Below, in pieces: positions 34,988-44,885 of a DNA stretch of 64,000 nucleotides. The notes beneath the pieces are model-generated. The model did not search any database. It was not told the DNA's origin and was given only the letters and a program-made list of their open reading frames with translations. Location: the NCBI RefSeq assembly GCF_051400755.1, contig NZ_JBLFFL010000003.1, positions 310,001 through 374,000 of the forward strand, in the 5' to 3' direction. Every line of letters starts with the position of its first letter. The stretch's first letter is position 1. Made by a program: the position numbers and the translations under genes. This DNA is from Parapedobacter sp051400755. Its GTDB lineage: Bacteria; Bacteroidota; Bacteroidia; Sphingobacteriales; Sphingobacteriaceae.

Positions 34988-36415
34988 ATGGCTAAATCAG
35001 CAACAGCGCAAGAACCCCATTTTTTTGATGATGTATCGCAATTCTTTGATCATGCCGCTCAGTTCACGAAGCACCCGCTTGGGCTGTTAAACCAAATCAA
35101 GGTATGCAACAGCGTATACCGATTCAGCTTCCCATTCAGGAGGGGCGATCAGATCGAGGTCATCAATGCGTGGCGGGTGGAGCATTCGCAGCACATGTCG
35201 CCGACGAAAGGTGGTATCCGATACAGCGAGATGGTCAATGAAGATGAGGTGATGGCGCTGGCGGCCTTGATGACCTACAAATGTGCCATTGTAAATGTGC
35301 CGTTTGGCGGGGCCAAAGGCGGAATATGCATCAATCCCAAAAACTATTCCGTAAGCGAACTGGAAACCATCACCCGCCGGTACACGGTGGAGTTGATCAA
35401 AAAGAATTTTATCGGTCCGGCAATTGACGTCCCGGCGCCGGACTACGGCACGGGCGAGCGGGAAATGAGCTGGATAGCCGACACGTATACCACCATGAAT
35501 CCCGGCCAACTGGATGCCTTTGGATGCGTCACCGGCAAACCCCTATCGCTGCATGGCATCAACGGCCGCAAGGCCGCAACCGGACGGGGCGTAGCGATTG
35601 CCATCCGCGAATGCGTGGATGTGGCCGAAGACATGAAGGCGATCGGCCTTACACCCGGCATTGCGGGTAAACGGGTGATTGTACAGGGATTGGGAAATGT
35701 AGGATACAATACGGCAAAGGTATTGATGGAGTTTGGGGCTGTTATCGTCGGCATATGCGAATATGATGGCGCACTGTATCATCCGGACGGGTTGGACCCA
35801 GATGCGATCCTCGAACACCGCAAAAATACCGGATCGATTTTGGGGTATAAAAAAGCGACCCAGGAATTCAAAACACCCGCCCAGGGGCTGGAGCAAGCAT
35901 GTGACATCTTAGTCCCTGCCGCGTTAGAAAACCAGCTGACTGAAGAAAACATAACCCGCATACAGGCCAAAATCATCGCTGAAGGGGCAAACGGTCCCAC
36001 CACTCCCGGCGCAGAGGCATTATTCGTAAAAAGAGGCATCATTATACCGGATATGTACTGCAACGCCGGAGGGGTGACGGTCTCCTACTTCGAATGGTTG
36101 AAAAACCTATCGCATGTCGCCTTCGGCCGCATGGATAAGCGCTATGAGGAAATGGCTAACCTCAATTTGGTTAACACCGTAGAGACCATCACCGGCAAGT
36201 CGCTGACACCGGCCCAGCGCATGACCATCGTGAAAGGTGCCGATGAACTGGAGCTGGTCAACTCGGGGCTGGAAGACACCATGATTCGCGCCTATCATGA
36301 AATCCGCGAAATCAGAAATTCCAATAAGGCAATTGACACCCTCCGGACAGCTGCTTTTGTGGGCTCTATCAATAAAATTGCCGTTTCTTATCAAAATTTA
36401 GGCATCTGGCCATAG
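34988..36415 (+). CDS. Glu/Leu/Phe/Val dehydrogenase family, probable glutamate dehydrogenase
   Basis: A 475-residue enzyme that interconverts glutamate and 2-oxoglutarate with ammonia. Substrate and catalytic residues lie in SPTKGGIRYSE, ALMTYKCAIVNVPFGGAKGGI (catalytic Lys) and DVPAPDYGTGEREM; the Rossmann motif is VQGLGNVGYNTAKVL and IAEGANGPTTPGAEALF is family-typical. It is slightly longer than bacterial GDHs (about 420-450). Coenzyme preference was not determined. A terminator-like hairpin follows. Confidence 0.93.
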   Translation: MAKSATAQEPHFFDDVSQFFDHAAQFTKHPLGLLNQIKVCNSVYRFSFPFRRGDQIEVINAWRVEHSQHMSPTKGGIRYSEMVNEDEVMALAALMTYKCAIVNVPFGGAKGGICINPKNYSVSELETITRRYTVELIKKNFIGPAIDVPAPDYGTGEREMSWIADTYTTMNPGQLDAFGCVTGKPLSLHGINGRKAATGRGVAIAIRECVDVAEDMKAIGLTPGIAGKRVIVQGLGNVGYNTAKVLMEFGAVIVGICEYDGALYHPDGLDPDAILEHRKNTGSILGYKKATQEFKTPAQGLEQACDILVPAALENQLTEENITRIQAKIIAEGANGPTTPGAEALFVKRGIIIPDMYCNAGGVTVSYFEWLKNLSHVAFGRMDKRYEEMANLNLVNTVETITGKSLTPAQRMTIVKGADELELVNSGLEDTMIRAYHEIREIRNSNKAIDTLRTAAFVGSINKIAVSYQNLGIWP

Positions 36416-36427
36416 CCATTTTCCTTA

Positions 36428-36471
36428 AAACCCATGGCCGACTGCTTTCCACGGGCGTCAGTCATGGGTTT
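36428..36471 (+). terminator. Terminator-like hairpin after the glutamate dehydrogenase gene
   Basis: AAACCCATG (36428-36436) and CATGGGTTT (36463-36471) are perfect inverted copies; ACTG/CAGT extends the stem after an internal bulge. The trailing sequence is only moderately T-rich. Confidence 0.5.
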
Positions 36472-36568
36472 GCCTTTATCCTGCGTTTCGCGGCTTCATG
36501 ATCGAAATGTTAGGAAATTATTAAAAAAGGCGTTAATTTTATTTCTGCAATAAAAATGGGTACTCCTG

Positions 36569-38866
36569 ATGGTTGACGAAAAGTATTATAGTGGTGTATT
36601 TCAGGCATTGCCCGTCCCCTGTCTGGTTTTGCTCCCCGATGCACCCATCTTTACCATCGTAAACGCCAACGATGCCTATTTGAGGCTGACGGATGCGCGG
36701 CGGGAAGAACTCATCGGTAAAGGCTATTTTGACGTTTATCCAACCAATCCCTACCAGAGTGACATCGAATGGAGTAACATTTTTGACGAGGTGCTCCGCA
36801 AAAAGCATCCCGACAACATAAAGCTGCAAAAATTTGTCACTTCCCATGTGGAAATGCCTGAAAACATCAACGTCAGGTACCTCGAAGTAGTCAACACACC
36901 GGTGATGGACGAGCAGGGTGAAATCACGCTGATCATTCGTTCGATCACCGACGTGACCGAAGCCGTCACCCACGAGAAGCTCCTCGAAGAAACACAGCAA
37001 GTCGCCCGTTTGGGCAGCTGGGATGTGAATTTAGTCAACGAGACCGTCACTTGGTCCGAAGGGTTGAAAGCGATCTATGAGGTGGGTCCCGACTATCAGC
37101 CCGACGTTGAGTCAAGCTTGTCTTTTTACAGCAATGACCAAGCACGCCAAGACTCCATCAACGCGTTTAGCGAAGTGATGAAAAAAGATACCGTCTTCCG
37201 GATGACACTCCCGATCACGACCGCCAAGGGCAATCACCGGTGGTTTTCCATTGTTGGCAAGGCCGACGTGATAAACGGCCGTTGTGTGCGCGTCTATGGC
37301 ATTTCAAAAGATGTCACCGAAACCAAGTTTTTAGCGGAATTGGACAAGCTGGAGAAAAGAATACTTGAGCTGAACGCGAAACGCGACACCCCAATAAAAT
37401 TCATTTTGTCCGAATACCTTGGCGGCATAGAAAGGCTCTTTCCGGGTCTATACTGTTCCATCCATGGAGTACAACATGATCGGTTGCGCAGCTGGGTAGC
37501 CCCCTCACTGCCGGAGTCTTACTTAAAAGCCATCCACAACAAGCCGATCGGCCTCAATAACGGTTCCTGTGGTACGGCCGCTTACCTCAAAGCACCCGTC
37601 ATCGTCAGCGACATCGCCAATGACCCCAGATGGGCGGATTATAAACACTTACCCCTAGCCCACGACCTTAAAGCGTGTTGGTCCTATCCCATTTTCGATG
37701 GGAATGCCAATGTCATTGCCGTCCTTGGCATGTATTACAAACAAGTAAAGGCGCCCGATAAGAACGAGTTGGCGTTTGTAGACCGTATGAGCGCACTCTT
37801 GCAGATGATGCTGGAAAACCGTCAAAACGCTGATCTGGCCCAGGAAACCACCGCCATGATGTCGCAGGCGCAGGAATTGGCCCATTTTGGCTATTGGCAA
37901 TGGAACTTCGAAACCAGCAAAGGCTCATGGTCGGACGAGTTGTATGCGATTTATGGGTTGAAGAAAACAGATTCCAACCCTACTTTTGAACGCTATTTGT
38001 CGCAGGTACATCAAGATGACCAAGCACTGGTCACGGATCTCCTGAACCAAGTGCGCCAAACCGGCAAAGACACCGTATTTGAAGAACGGATCGTACGCCC
38101 CACCGGGGAAGTCCGCTATTTAAGATCATGGGTAAGGCTTGTTACCGGCGATGATGGCGCTCCGGTAAAATTGATAGGGGCTTCCTTGGACATCACAGAC
38201 ATGAAATTGTCTGAACTGAAACTTAAAACACTGCACGGACAACTGGCGGAGCAGCTCAAAGAGGTAGAAAAGTCCGAAAAGAGATACAGCGACCTGTTCC
38301 ACCTGAGTCCGCAACCCATGTGGGTATATGACGTGGAAACGTACCGTTTCTTGGATGTAAATTCCGCCGCGATCTCCCATTACGGATACACGCGCGAAGA
38401 GTTTCTGTCTATGACCATCAAGGATATCCGGCCGTCGGAAGAGGCCCCCAAACTTGAAGCGGCAGTGACCTTGTCGCGGCAACACGACGAACTGTTTACC
38501 AGAGGCATTTATATACACCGCAAAAAAAATGGGAAACGTATTGACGTGGAGGTCCAAAGTAATATCATCACCTTTCATGGACGGCGGGCAGAGGTCATTT
38601 TAATCCATGACATCACCGAAAAGCTGCAATATATCCAAGCCATCGAAACACAGAACCAGAAACTGCAAGAAATCGCGTGGATGCAATCGCACTTGGTAAG
38701 AGCACCGCTGGCCCGCATTATGGGGTTGATCGACCTCATTCAAAATTTTCCTGAATCGGGCATTAAGGATAGTGAACTGCTAGCCGCGATTAATAACTCG
38801 GCCATTGAGCTGGATGATATTTTAAGGAACATCACCGACAAAGCGGAGCAAATTAACCCGTTATAA
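36569..38866 (+). CDS. Multi-PAS/GAF sensor ending in a DHp-like helix pair, no ATPase domain
   Basis: A 765-residue cytoplasmic sensor. From N to C: PAS about 5-110, PAS about 140-260, GAF about 285-415 (NGSCGTAAYLKAPVIVSDI), PAS about 430-545 (WQWNFETSKGSWSDEL), a coiled linker, PAS about 570-690 (FHLSPQPMWVYDVETY), and a C-terminal IAWMQSHLVRAPLARIMGLIDLI unit (His708) that looks like a dimerisation/histidine-phosphotransfer module. The protein stops 57 residues after that His; no N, G1 or G2 box exists, and the next gene starts 5 bp later, so no frameshifted ATPase domain is hidden. It therefore cannot autophosphorylate by itself in the usual way. It is paired with the next gene. Confidence 0.88.
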   Translation: MVDEKYYSGVFQALPVPCLVLLPDAPIFTIVNANDAYLRLTDARREELIGKGYFDVYPTNPYQSDIEWSNIFDEVLRKKHPDNIKLQKFVTSHVEMPENINVRYLEVVNTPVMDEQGEITLIIRSITDVTEAVTHEKLLEETQQVARLGSWDVNLVNETVTWSEGLKAIYEVGPDYQPDVESSLSFYSNDQARQDSINAFSEVMKKDTVFRMTLPITTAKGNHRWFSIVGKADVINGRCVRVYGISKDVTETKFLAELDKLEKRILELNAKRDTPIKFILSEYLGGIERLFPGLYCSIHGVQHDRLRSWVAPSLPESYLKAIHNKPIGLNNGSCGTAAYLKAPVIVSDIANDPRWADYKHLPLAHDLKACWSYPIFDGNANVIAVLGMYYKQVKAPDKNELAFVDRMSALLQMMLENRQNADLAQETTAMMSQAQELAHFGYWQWNFETSKGSWSDELYAIYGLKKTDSNPTFERYLSQVHQDDQALVTDLLNQVRQTGKDTVFEERIVRPTGEVRYLRSWVRLVTGDDGAPVKLIGASLDITDMKLSELKLKTLHGQLAEQLKEVEKSEKRYSDLFHLSPQPMWVYDVETYRFLDVNSAAISHYGYTREEFLSMTIKDIRPSEEAPKLEAAVTLSRQHDELFTRGIYIHRKKNGKRIDVEVQSNIITFHGRRAEVILIHDITEKLQYIQAIETQNQKLQEIAWMQSHLVRAPLARIMGLIDLIQNFPESGIKDSELLAAINNSAIELDDILRNITDKAEQINPL

Positions 38867-38871
38867 TAAAA

Positions 38872-39285
38872 ATGGAACACCGCGTCTTAGTCATCGACGA
38901 TGATGACATGTTCAATCTGATGGCCAAGGTATTGCTTCGGGAGGCGGGCATCACCGACCGGCCGACGATATGCACCAACGGCCACGAGGCGCTGGCGCTG
39001 TTGAGGCAACAAGCGCCAGCAGGCCGGGAAATTTTATTATTTCTTGACATCAACATGCCCTCCATGAGCGGATGGGAAGTACTGGAAGCCATCCAGGAGC
39101 TACCGCACCATCGCCACATCCATGTTGTTATCGTCACCTCTTCCGTAGATAAGGCCGACAGGGCACATGCCCTGCTATACGAGCAGGTCATCGACTACCT
39201 GATCAAGCCAATAACGCGCGAACACCTGTATGCACTAAAAACCGAAGGATCGCTATCCTCCTTTTTCGGCCGCTCCCGCAGCTGA
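38872..39285 (+). CDS. Stand-alone response-regulator receiver protein
   Basis: A 137-residue CheY-like receiver. The acidic pocket is VLVIDDDDMF, the phospho-acceptor Asp59 lies in LLFLDINMPSMSGW, the Thr/Ser in VVIVTSSVD and the Lys in YLIKPIT. There is no output domain. It follows the DHp-only sensor by 5 bp and ends 2 bp before the convergent FAD/Fe-S gene. It probably receives phosphate from an unlinked kinase or acts as a phosphorelay partner of the sensor. Confidence 0.92.
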   Translation: MEHRVLVIDDDDMFNLMAKVLLREAGITDRPTICTNGHEALALLRQQAPAGREILLFLDINMPSMSGWEVLEAIQELPHHRHIHVVIVTSSVDKADRAHALLYEQVIDYLIKPITREHLYALKTEGSLSSFFGRSRS

Positions 39286-39287
39286 CC

Positions 39288-42230
39288 CTATTGATTACTC
39301 CGCAATGCATTCCAAAGGATCTCCACCGGGTGATAAGCCCTGCGCCCTGCGCCGTCTTTGATCTGATGCCGGCAGCTGGTCCCCGGCGCCGCAATGAGCA
39401 CCTCTTCGGGCGTGTCCCGCACCGCGGGCAGCAGCACCAGTTCACCTACTTTCATAGACACCTCGTAATGCTCCTTTTCGTATCCGAATGAGCCCGCCAT
39501 GCCGCAGCACCCTGAGGGGATCACCTCCACCTGATAACCCTTTGGAAAGGCCAGTATTTTAGCCGTTGCTCCGACCAGATGAAACGCCTTTTGGTAGCAA
39601 TGCCCGTGTAACTTGATGTTGCGCGCTTCTTCGGTAAATAGGGAATCATCCACACGACCGGCGTCCATTTCCTTCGCCAGAAACTCATCAATCAGCAACG
39701 CATTTTTGGCCAGCGCATACGCGTCAGCAACCAGTTCGCGGTCTACCAATTCAGGGTATTCATCGCGAAAGGTAAGGATGGCCGAAGGCTCGATGCCAAT
39801 GAGGGGCGTATCGGCAGTGATGATTTCTTTCAGGCAACGGACATTCCGGTTGGCGATCGCTTTTGCCTTGCGCACCAAGCCTTTGGAAAGGTACGTGCGG
39901 CCGCTTTCATCATGCTTGGCAAGCTGCACATCGTATCCCAGCGCCGTCAGCAACCGGTATGCGGTTTGTCCGATACCCACGTCGTTATAGTCCGTAAATT
40001 CATCACAAAACAGGTAAACCTTTTTGCCGTCCTCCCTCCGCTCTTTCGGCTGGGCCGCCATCCACCTGTGCAATGTGGTATTGCCCACTTCGGGCAGCGA
40101 CCGTCCTTCAGCGAAGCCCAGCATCCGCTTCACCAATGACGACAGCGGTCTGTTCTTAATGACCGCATTGTAAAGGCCTGGAACATACGACGCCAACCGC
40201 TGCGACTTCGTGAAATTGGCAATCACCCACGTCCTGAACGGCGTACCGTTGGCATCGTAATAATGCTGAAGAAATTCTGCCTTCATCTTGGCGATGTCCA
40301 CCCCCGAGGGGCATTCCGTCTTACAGCCCTTGCAACTCAGGCAAAGGTCCATCACTTCCTTGATTTCGGGATGGTCGAACCGGTTTGCCTTCGGTGAGGT
40401 CGTCAGAAACTGCCGCAGCATGTTGGCCCTCGCCCGGGTGGTATCCTTTTCTTCGCGCGTGGCCATGTAGGAGGGACACATCGTGCCCCCGGTGATATGC
40501 GTTTTGCGGCAATCACCGGAGCCGGAGCATTTCTCCGACAGGCGCAGGATGCTTTCCTGCCTGCTGAAGTCGAACACTGTCTCCACCTTGACAGGCGGCG
40601 CGTCCCGGTCGTAGCGGAGGGATTCATCCATCGGCGGGGTATCCACGATCTTGCCGGCATTGAAAATGCCCCGCGGATCGAAGATCTCCTTCACCTTTTT
40701 CAGCAACCCGTATACCTCCTCGCCGAGCACCGCACCGATGAACTCGCCGCGCAGCCGTCCGTCGCCATGTTCGCCGCTCAGCGACCCATTGTATTTTTTC
40801 ACCAGTTGTGCCGTCTCCGCCAGTACCGACCGGAAGGCCGTTCTTCCTTCCGTCGTTTTCAGGTTGATCAGCGGCTCCACATGCAGCTCTCCGGCACCGG
40901 CATGAGCATAATAGGATGCCTTCAAACCGTGCCTGTCCAGCACTACTTGCAGATCAGTGATATACGCAGGCAGGTCTTCCGGTGACACCGCACAGTCCTC
41001 GATGAGGTTCACCGGTTGCGTATCGCCCGGCAGGTTGCGGATAAGTCCGAGCCCCGCCTTGCGCACATCCCACGCCAGGTCAGTTTGCGCACCTGTGATC
41101 AAGGGATAGGCATAACCCAAGCCCCATGTGCGCAGGTCCGCCTTTAATGCCCCAGCCTTACGCTCCACTTCCTCCGGCGTGTCGCCGCGAAACTCCACCA
41201 TCAGCAACGCTTCGGGGTCGCCTTCAATGAAAAAACGATTATATTGATAGGTCGGATGCCCTTTCGTGAAATCCATGATGTACTTATCCACCAGTTCCGA
41301 CGCTTCAGGTCGATGTTGCAGGGCCACGACGTTGGCATGCAGCGATTCAATCAGCGTATGGCAATGGATACACAGCAGGCCAACCGCTTTTGGAGGCAAC
41401 GGCAACAGGTTGAGCTTCGCTTCCGTCAGGATGCCCAGCGTACCTTCCGACCCCGCGAGCAGCTTACAGAAATTGAACGGCTGGGAGGTGTCACTGAGCA
41501 TATCCAGCGCATAGCCCGTGTTCCGCCGGGAGAGGGATCGCTTGGGATAGCCCGAGGCAATGGCATCCCGATTGGCCGGGTCGGACAACAGGTCGTTCAT
41601 CCTCCGGTAGATATCGCCCTCCCGGTCGGAAAGCGTCAGCTTATGGAATAGCGTAGCCTCATCAAGCGTTTCGAACACCACCTCCGAACCGTTGTCGAGC
41701 AACACGTTGGCCGATAGCAAGTGGCTGCGCGTATCGCCCCATACGATGGAATGCAGGCCGCTGGAATTGTTGCCCACCATCCCCCCCACCATCGCCCGGC
41801 TGGCCGTGGAGGTCTCCGGCCCGAACATCAGGCCATACGGACGGAGGTAAGCGTTGAGGTCATCGCGGATCACACCCGGCTCCACACGCACCCAGCGTTC
41901 ATCGACATTCACCTCCAGTATCCGGTTGAACTGTTTGGATACATCCACCACGATACCACGGCCTACGACCTGCCCGGCCAGCGACGTGCCGGCAGTGCGT
42001 GGAATAAGCGTCACGCCGTGGGTGGATGCAAAACCGATCAGCGCTTCCAGGTCGCCCTTATCTTTCGGGATCGCCACCGCCAGCGGCCGCTCTTGGTACA
42101 CCGAGGCATCGGTCGAATATGCACGGAGTATGGTTTGGTGTTCGGGGCTTGTATTGTAATAAAGCGGGCCTGTCAAGAGATCCGCCAAAGCTGACAATTG
42201 AGTCAGGATATCATCTGCAACGATCATCAC
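39288..42230 (-). CDS. Large FAD-linked oxidoreductase with Fe-S and CCG domains (D-lactate dehydrogenase type)
   Basis: A 980-residue fusion. The FAD (PCMH) domain (about 45-230) has TAGTSLAGQVVGRGIVVDVS and MVGGMVGNNSSG; the FAD-oxidase C-domain (about 240-535) ends with SGEHGDGRLRGEF. Then come ferredoxin-like clusters: CSGSGDC...MCPS (about 565-590) and CLSCKGCKTECPSG (about 635). The C-terminal cysteine-rich domain contains HGHCYQKAF and SGCCGMAGSFGYEKEHYE (about 905-920). This layout is that of GlcD-GlcF/Dld-II fusions that oxidise D-lactate or another 2-hydroxy acid. The start overlaps the propeller stop by 4 bp, so it belongs with fucP. Confidence 0.92.
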   Translation of the reverse strand: MMIVADDILTQLSALADLLTGPLYYNTSPEHQTILRAYSTDASVYQERPLAVAIPKDKGDLEALIGFASTHGVTLIPRTAGTSLAGQVVGRGIVVDVSKQFNRILEVNVDERWVRVEPGVIRDDLNAYLRPYGLMFGPETSTASRAMVGGMVGNNSSGLHSIVWGDTRSHLLSANVLLDNGSEVVFETLDEATLFHKLTLSDREGDIYRRMNDLLSDPANRDAIASGYPKRSLSRRNTGYALDMLSDTSQPFNFCKLLAGSEGTLGILTEAKLNLLPLPPKAVGLLCIHCHTLIESLHANVVALQHRPEASELVDKYIMDFTKGHPTYQYNRFFIEGDPEALLMVEFRGDTPEEVERKAGALKADLRTWGLGYAYPLITGAQTDLAWDVRKAGLGLIRNLPGDTQPVNLIEDCAVSPEDLPAYITDLQVVLDRHGLKASYYAHAGAGELHVEPLINLKTTEGRTAFRSVLAETAQLVKKYNGSLSGEHGDGRLRGEFIGAVLGEEVYGLLKKVKEIFDPRGIFNAGKIVDTPPMDESLRYDRDAPPVKVETVFDFSRQESILRLSEKCSGSGDCRKTHITGGTMCPSYMATREEKDTTRARANMLRQFLTTSPKANRFDHPEIKEVMDLCLSCKGCKTECPSGVDIAKMKAEFLQHYYDANGTPFRTWVIANFTKSQRLASYVPGLYNAVIKNRPLSSLVKRMLGFAEGRSLPEVGNTTLHRWMAAQPKERREDGKKVYLFCDEFTDYNDVGIGQTAYRLLTALGYDVQLAKHDESGRTYLSKGLVRKAKAIANRNVRCLKEIITADTPLIGIEPSAILTFRDEYPELVDRELVADAYALAKNALLIDEFLAKEMDAGRVDDSLFTEEARNIKLHGHCYQKAFHLVGATAKILAFPKGYQVEVIPSGCCGMAGSFGYEKEHYEVSMKVGELVLLPAVRDTPEEVLIAAPGTSCRHQIKDGAGRRAYHPVEILWNALRSNQ

Positions 42231-43261
42231 CCATTCCGTTCCACCCGCTCAAATTTATAAGGATAGACTTTACCAGAAGCCCACTGCGCCACATAGATGT
42301 TTTCATCTTGATCTACACACACATCATGTGGGTGCGCAAACAGGGGTTCCTGCTGGCCCATCTGCTGCAACGCACCATCACGGTAGATGGGTTCACTGCC
42401 TCCGATATTAGAGATGACCCGGTTCTTCCGATCCAGCATGGTCACGAAACCCGAATTGGGTTTGTCCATATTTGGCGAACGCAATACCGCTGCATATACC
42501 CGATCGCCATGGATAACCGGACGGCACACACATGCGCCCGGTAGCGGGATGATCTCCAGCAGCTTGCCAGCGAGGCTAAAGCGCTTAAAGCAGCAACGGG
42601 TCCGATCGGTCACCAGTAATGTCGGTTTTCTGTCTCGCGTATCCACGCAGATGCCGTGCGCATTGTCCAAGTATTGATCCCCTTCGCCCCTGCCGCCGAA
42701 CCATCCCTTCAGCTTACCCGATGCATCATAATGCAGGATATATTGCGCCCCGTATCCGTCAGCCACATAGATATCCCCATTGGGGGCTACCGCCGTTTCG
42801 GTGGGAACATATCCTTCTTTTTTTTCATAAAGGCCAGTTTCCTGTGGGTAATCAAGGGTCATGATCACCCGGCCATCCAACGTCGTTTGATAGACCTGAT
42901 GTTTCGCTGTATCCGTAAGCAGCAGGAATTGATCCGATCCCTCGCCAGCGATCGTAAGTCCGTGTGCGCCGGGGTACTCCTTGCCCCAGGAGCCGGTTAT
43001 CCGGCCGGCCGTGTCATATATCAACACGTTATTCTGTGTCTCATTGGTCAGCAACAAAATACGGCCGGCGGCATCCTGCACCATCTCATGGCAATCCTTT
43101 ACCGGGAAACGACCAGTTTCAGGGATGCCCCAGCCCATTACCTGCCGGTAATGCAGTCCGTTGTGCCCATAGACCGGTTCCGTATTCCCGAATGCTGAAA
43201 ACCGGGTTGCCAGGGATGTCATCCCGATCGCGGCACTTCCTATAAATGTTCTTCTGTTCAT
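42227..43261 (-). CDS. NHL/6-bladed beta-propeller protein with Tat leader
   Basis: A 344-residue exported protein. The start MNRRTFIGSAAIGMTSL supplies a twin-arginine signal; the longer frame (from 43360) would bury it. NHL-like blades include GRILLLTNETQNNVLIYD, GAHGLTIAGEG, GDIYVADGYGAQYILHYD, AHGICVDTRDRKPTLLVTD and PHDVCVDQDENIYVAQW. Such propellers in sugar loci act as lactonases or binding proteins. It lies 13 bp after fucP and overlaps the FAD/Fe-S gene. Confidence 0.87.
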   Translation of the reverse strand: MNRRTFIGSAAIGMTSLATRFSAFGNTEPVYGHNGLHYRQVMGWGIPETGRFPVKDCHEMVQDAAGRILLLTNETQNNVLIYDTAGRITGSWGKEYPGAHGLTIAGEGSDQFLLLTDTAKHQVYQTTLDGRVIMTLDYPQETGLYEKKEGYVPTETAVAPNGDIYVADGYGAQYILHYDASGKLKGWFGGRGEGDQYLDNAHGICVDTRDRKPTLLVTDRTRCCFKRFSLAGKLLEIIPLPGACVCRPVIHGDRVYAAVLRSPNMDKPNSGFVTMLDRKNRVISNIGGSEPIYRDGALQQMGQQEPLFAHPHDVCVDQDENIYVAQWASGKVYPYKFERVERNG

Positions 43262-43274
43262 GATCTGATTTATA

Positions 43275-44696
43275 TTAATGCCCACCCGCCACCGCTTCGG
43301 TCTGGGTGACGGTGCCGAGCTTCCTACTGCAAAACAAGCCGTACCCTGCGATGTAAGCATAGCATATCGCCGGCACGATGAATGACGGCTTGAGTCCCAC
43401 CGTATCGGCCAACCAGCCCTGAAAAAGCGGGATCAGTGCACCACCCAGTATCCCCATCACCAATAATGAGGCGCCCTGACTGGTATGCGAACCCAGTCCG
43501 GTGATGGCCAACGTAAAGATATTGGACCACATGATCGAATTGAATAGCCCCACGGCAAGCAGTGTCCACATCGCCCAACTACCGCTACCCAAAACCGTGG
43601 CCAGTATCAAACCGATGTTGACCAGCGCAAACACCGTCAATGTACGGGCAGCAACCGATTTGCCTAATGCAAAAGCCGCGAAATTCAGCAGGATAAAAAC
43701 AAGGAAGGTAGCAATCTGAGCAAAACTAAGGTTTACGATGCTATAAATAACCAAAAAAACCGCACCAGCAGTGAACACCATGAAGAGGGCCTTTTTCGTT
43801 CCCACTAACTTATCGTTGAGCGATATCGCGCCAAGGAACCTGCCGATCATGGCACCACCCCAATACAAGGCAAGGTAATTTTTGCCGATATTTTCATCTA
43901 GCCCCATGATCTCCGGCTGCCCGATAAAGCTGATAATGAGGCTTCCAATCGCTACCTCGGCCCCTACATAAAAGAAAATACCAAGCACACCTCCGCGTAA
44001 CTGGGGAAACGACAGCGCCCCGAGCTTACCGCCGCTCACTTCTTCTGCCTGGAATTTTGGCAATTTGATAAGGTTTACAAACACCGCAAGTAACACGAAT
44101 AGCAACCCAAATATGAGGTATGGGACTTTAGTCGCTTCGGCGGTGATCTCACCACCTTCCGCGAAAAACTCGAAAATCAAATAACCGCCCAACACCGGAG
44201 CGATGGTCGTACCCAAGGAATTGAATGCCTGCGCAAGATTTAAACGGCTCGAAGCGCTTTCAGGAGACCCAAGAATAGCCACGTAGGGATTGGCGGATAT
44301 CTGTAGGAGGGTAAAACCCAGTCCTAACGTAAACAGGGCCAAAAGAAACATGGGATACACCGCCATGATCTCCGCCGGATAAAACAAGAGGCAACCCAAT
44401 GCGGAGATCAAGAGGCCGATGATGATTCCGCCTTTGTACCCGATTTTGTTGATGGGATCGCCATAAAAGTAGGATACCGCAAAATAAATCACCGAACCAA
44501 TGAAATACGCGCCGAAAAATGCAAACTGCACCAGCATGGCCTGAAAATAACTCAGCTGGAACAAGGCTTTCAAGTGTGGTATCAGGATATCGTTCATGCA
44601 TGTGATAAATCCCCACATGAAAAATAAGGTGGTCAACGTGGCTAAAGACACATTGTAATTCGATTTAGCAGGAAGAGAAGTTTTGACATTGTCCAT
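43275..44696 (-). CDS. fucP: L-fucose:H+ symporter-type MFS permease
   Basis: A 473-residue 12-helix major-facilitator transporter of the FucP group. TLTTLFFMWGFITCMNDILIPHLK at the N-terminus is the family signature with the acidic/Asn residues of the sugar and proton site; GFTLLQISANPYVAILG in TM4-5 is also diagnostic. FucP-group members carry L-fucose, D-arabinose or other hexoses/disaccharides, so the assigned sugar is a family-level guess supported by the divergent lactonase-type gene. Confidence 0.88.
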   Translation of the reverse strand: MDNVKTSLPAKSNYNVSLATLTTLFFMWGFITCMNDILIPHLKALFQLSYFQAMLVQFAFFGAYFIGSVIYFAVSYFYGDPINKIGYKGGIIIGLLISALGCLLFYPAEIMAVYPMFLLALFTLGLGFTLLQISANPYVAILGSPESASSRLNLAQAFNSLGTTIAPVLGGYLIFEFFAEGGEITAEATKVPYLIFGLLFVLLAVFVNLIKLPKFQAEEVSGGKLGALSFPQLRGGVLGIFFYVGAEVAIGSLIISFIGQPEIMGLDENIGKNYLALYWGGAMIGRFLGAISLNDKLVGTKKALFMVFTAGAVFLVIYSIVNLSFAQIATFLVFILLNFAAFALGKSVAARTLTVFALVNIGLILATVLGSGSWAMWTLLAVGLFNSIMWSNIFTLAITGLGSHTSQGASLLVMGILGGALIPLFQGWLADTVGLKPSFIVPAICYAYIAGYGLFCSRKLGTVTQTEAVAGGH

Positions 44697-44885
44697 TTAA
44701 CCAGATTTATAACGATAGCAAATATGAAAACATTATCCAGTATACACAAATAATCTCCAAGATATTCATCGGAGACTTTACATCTGTATTAAATTGCTTT
44801 CAATTGGTGATGAAGCGATCATGATTTGTACATACCGCTGTGAGCTTTTGCAAAATCATGATGGTTTCATACCTTTAAAAAATTT

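Noticed and set aside
38867..38871. A hidden frameshifted ATPase domain of the sensor
   Set aside because: Only 5 bp separate the sensor stop from the receiver start, so there is no space for a HATPase domain.
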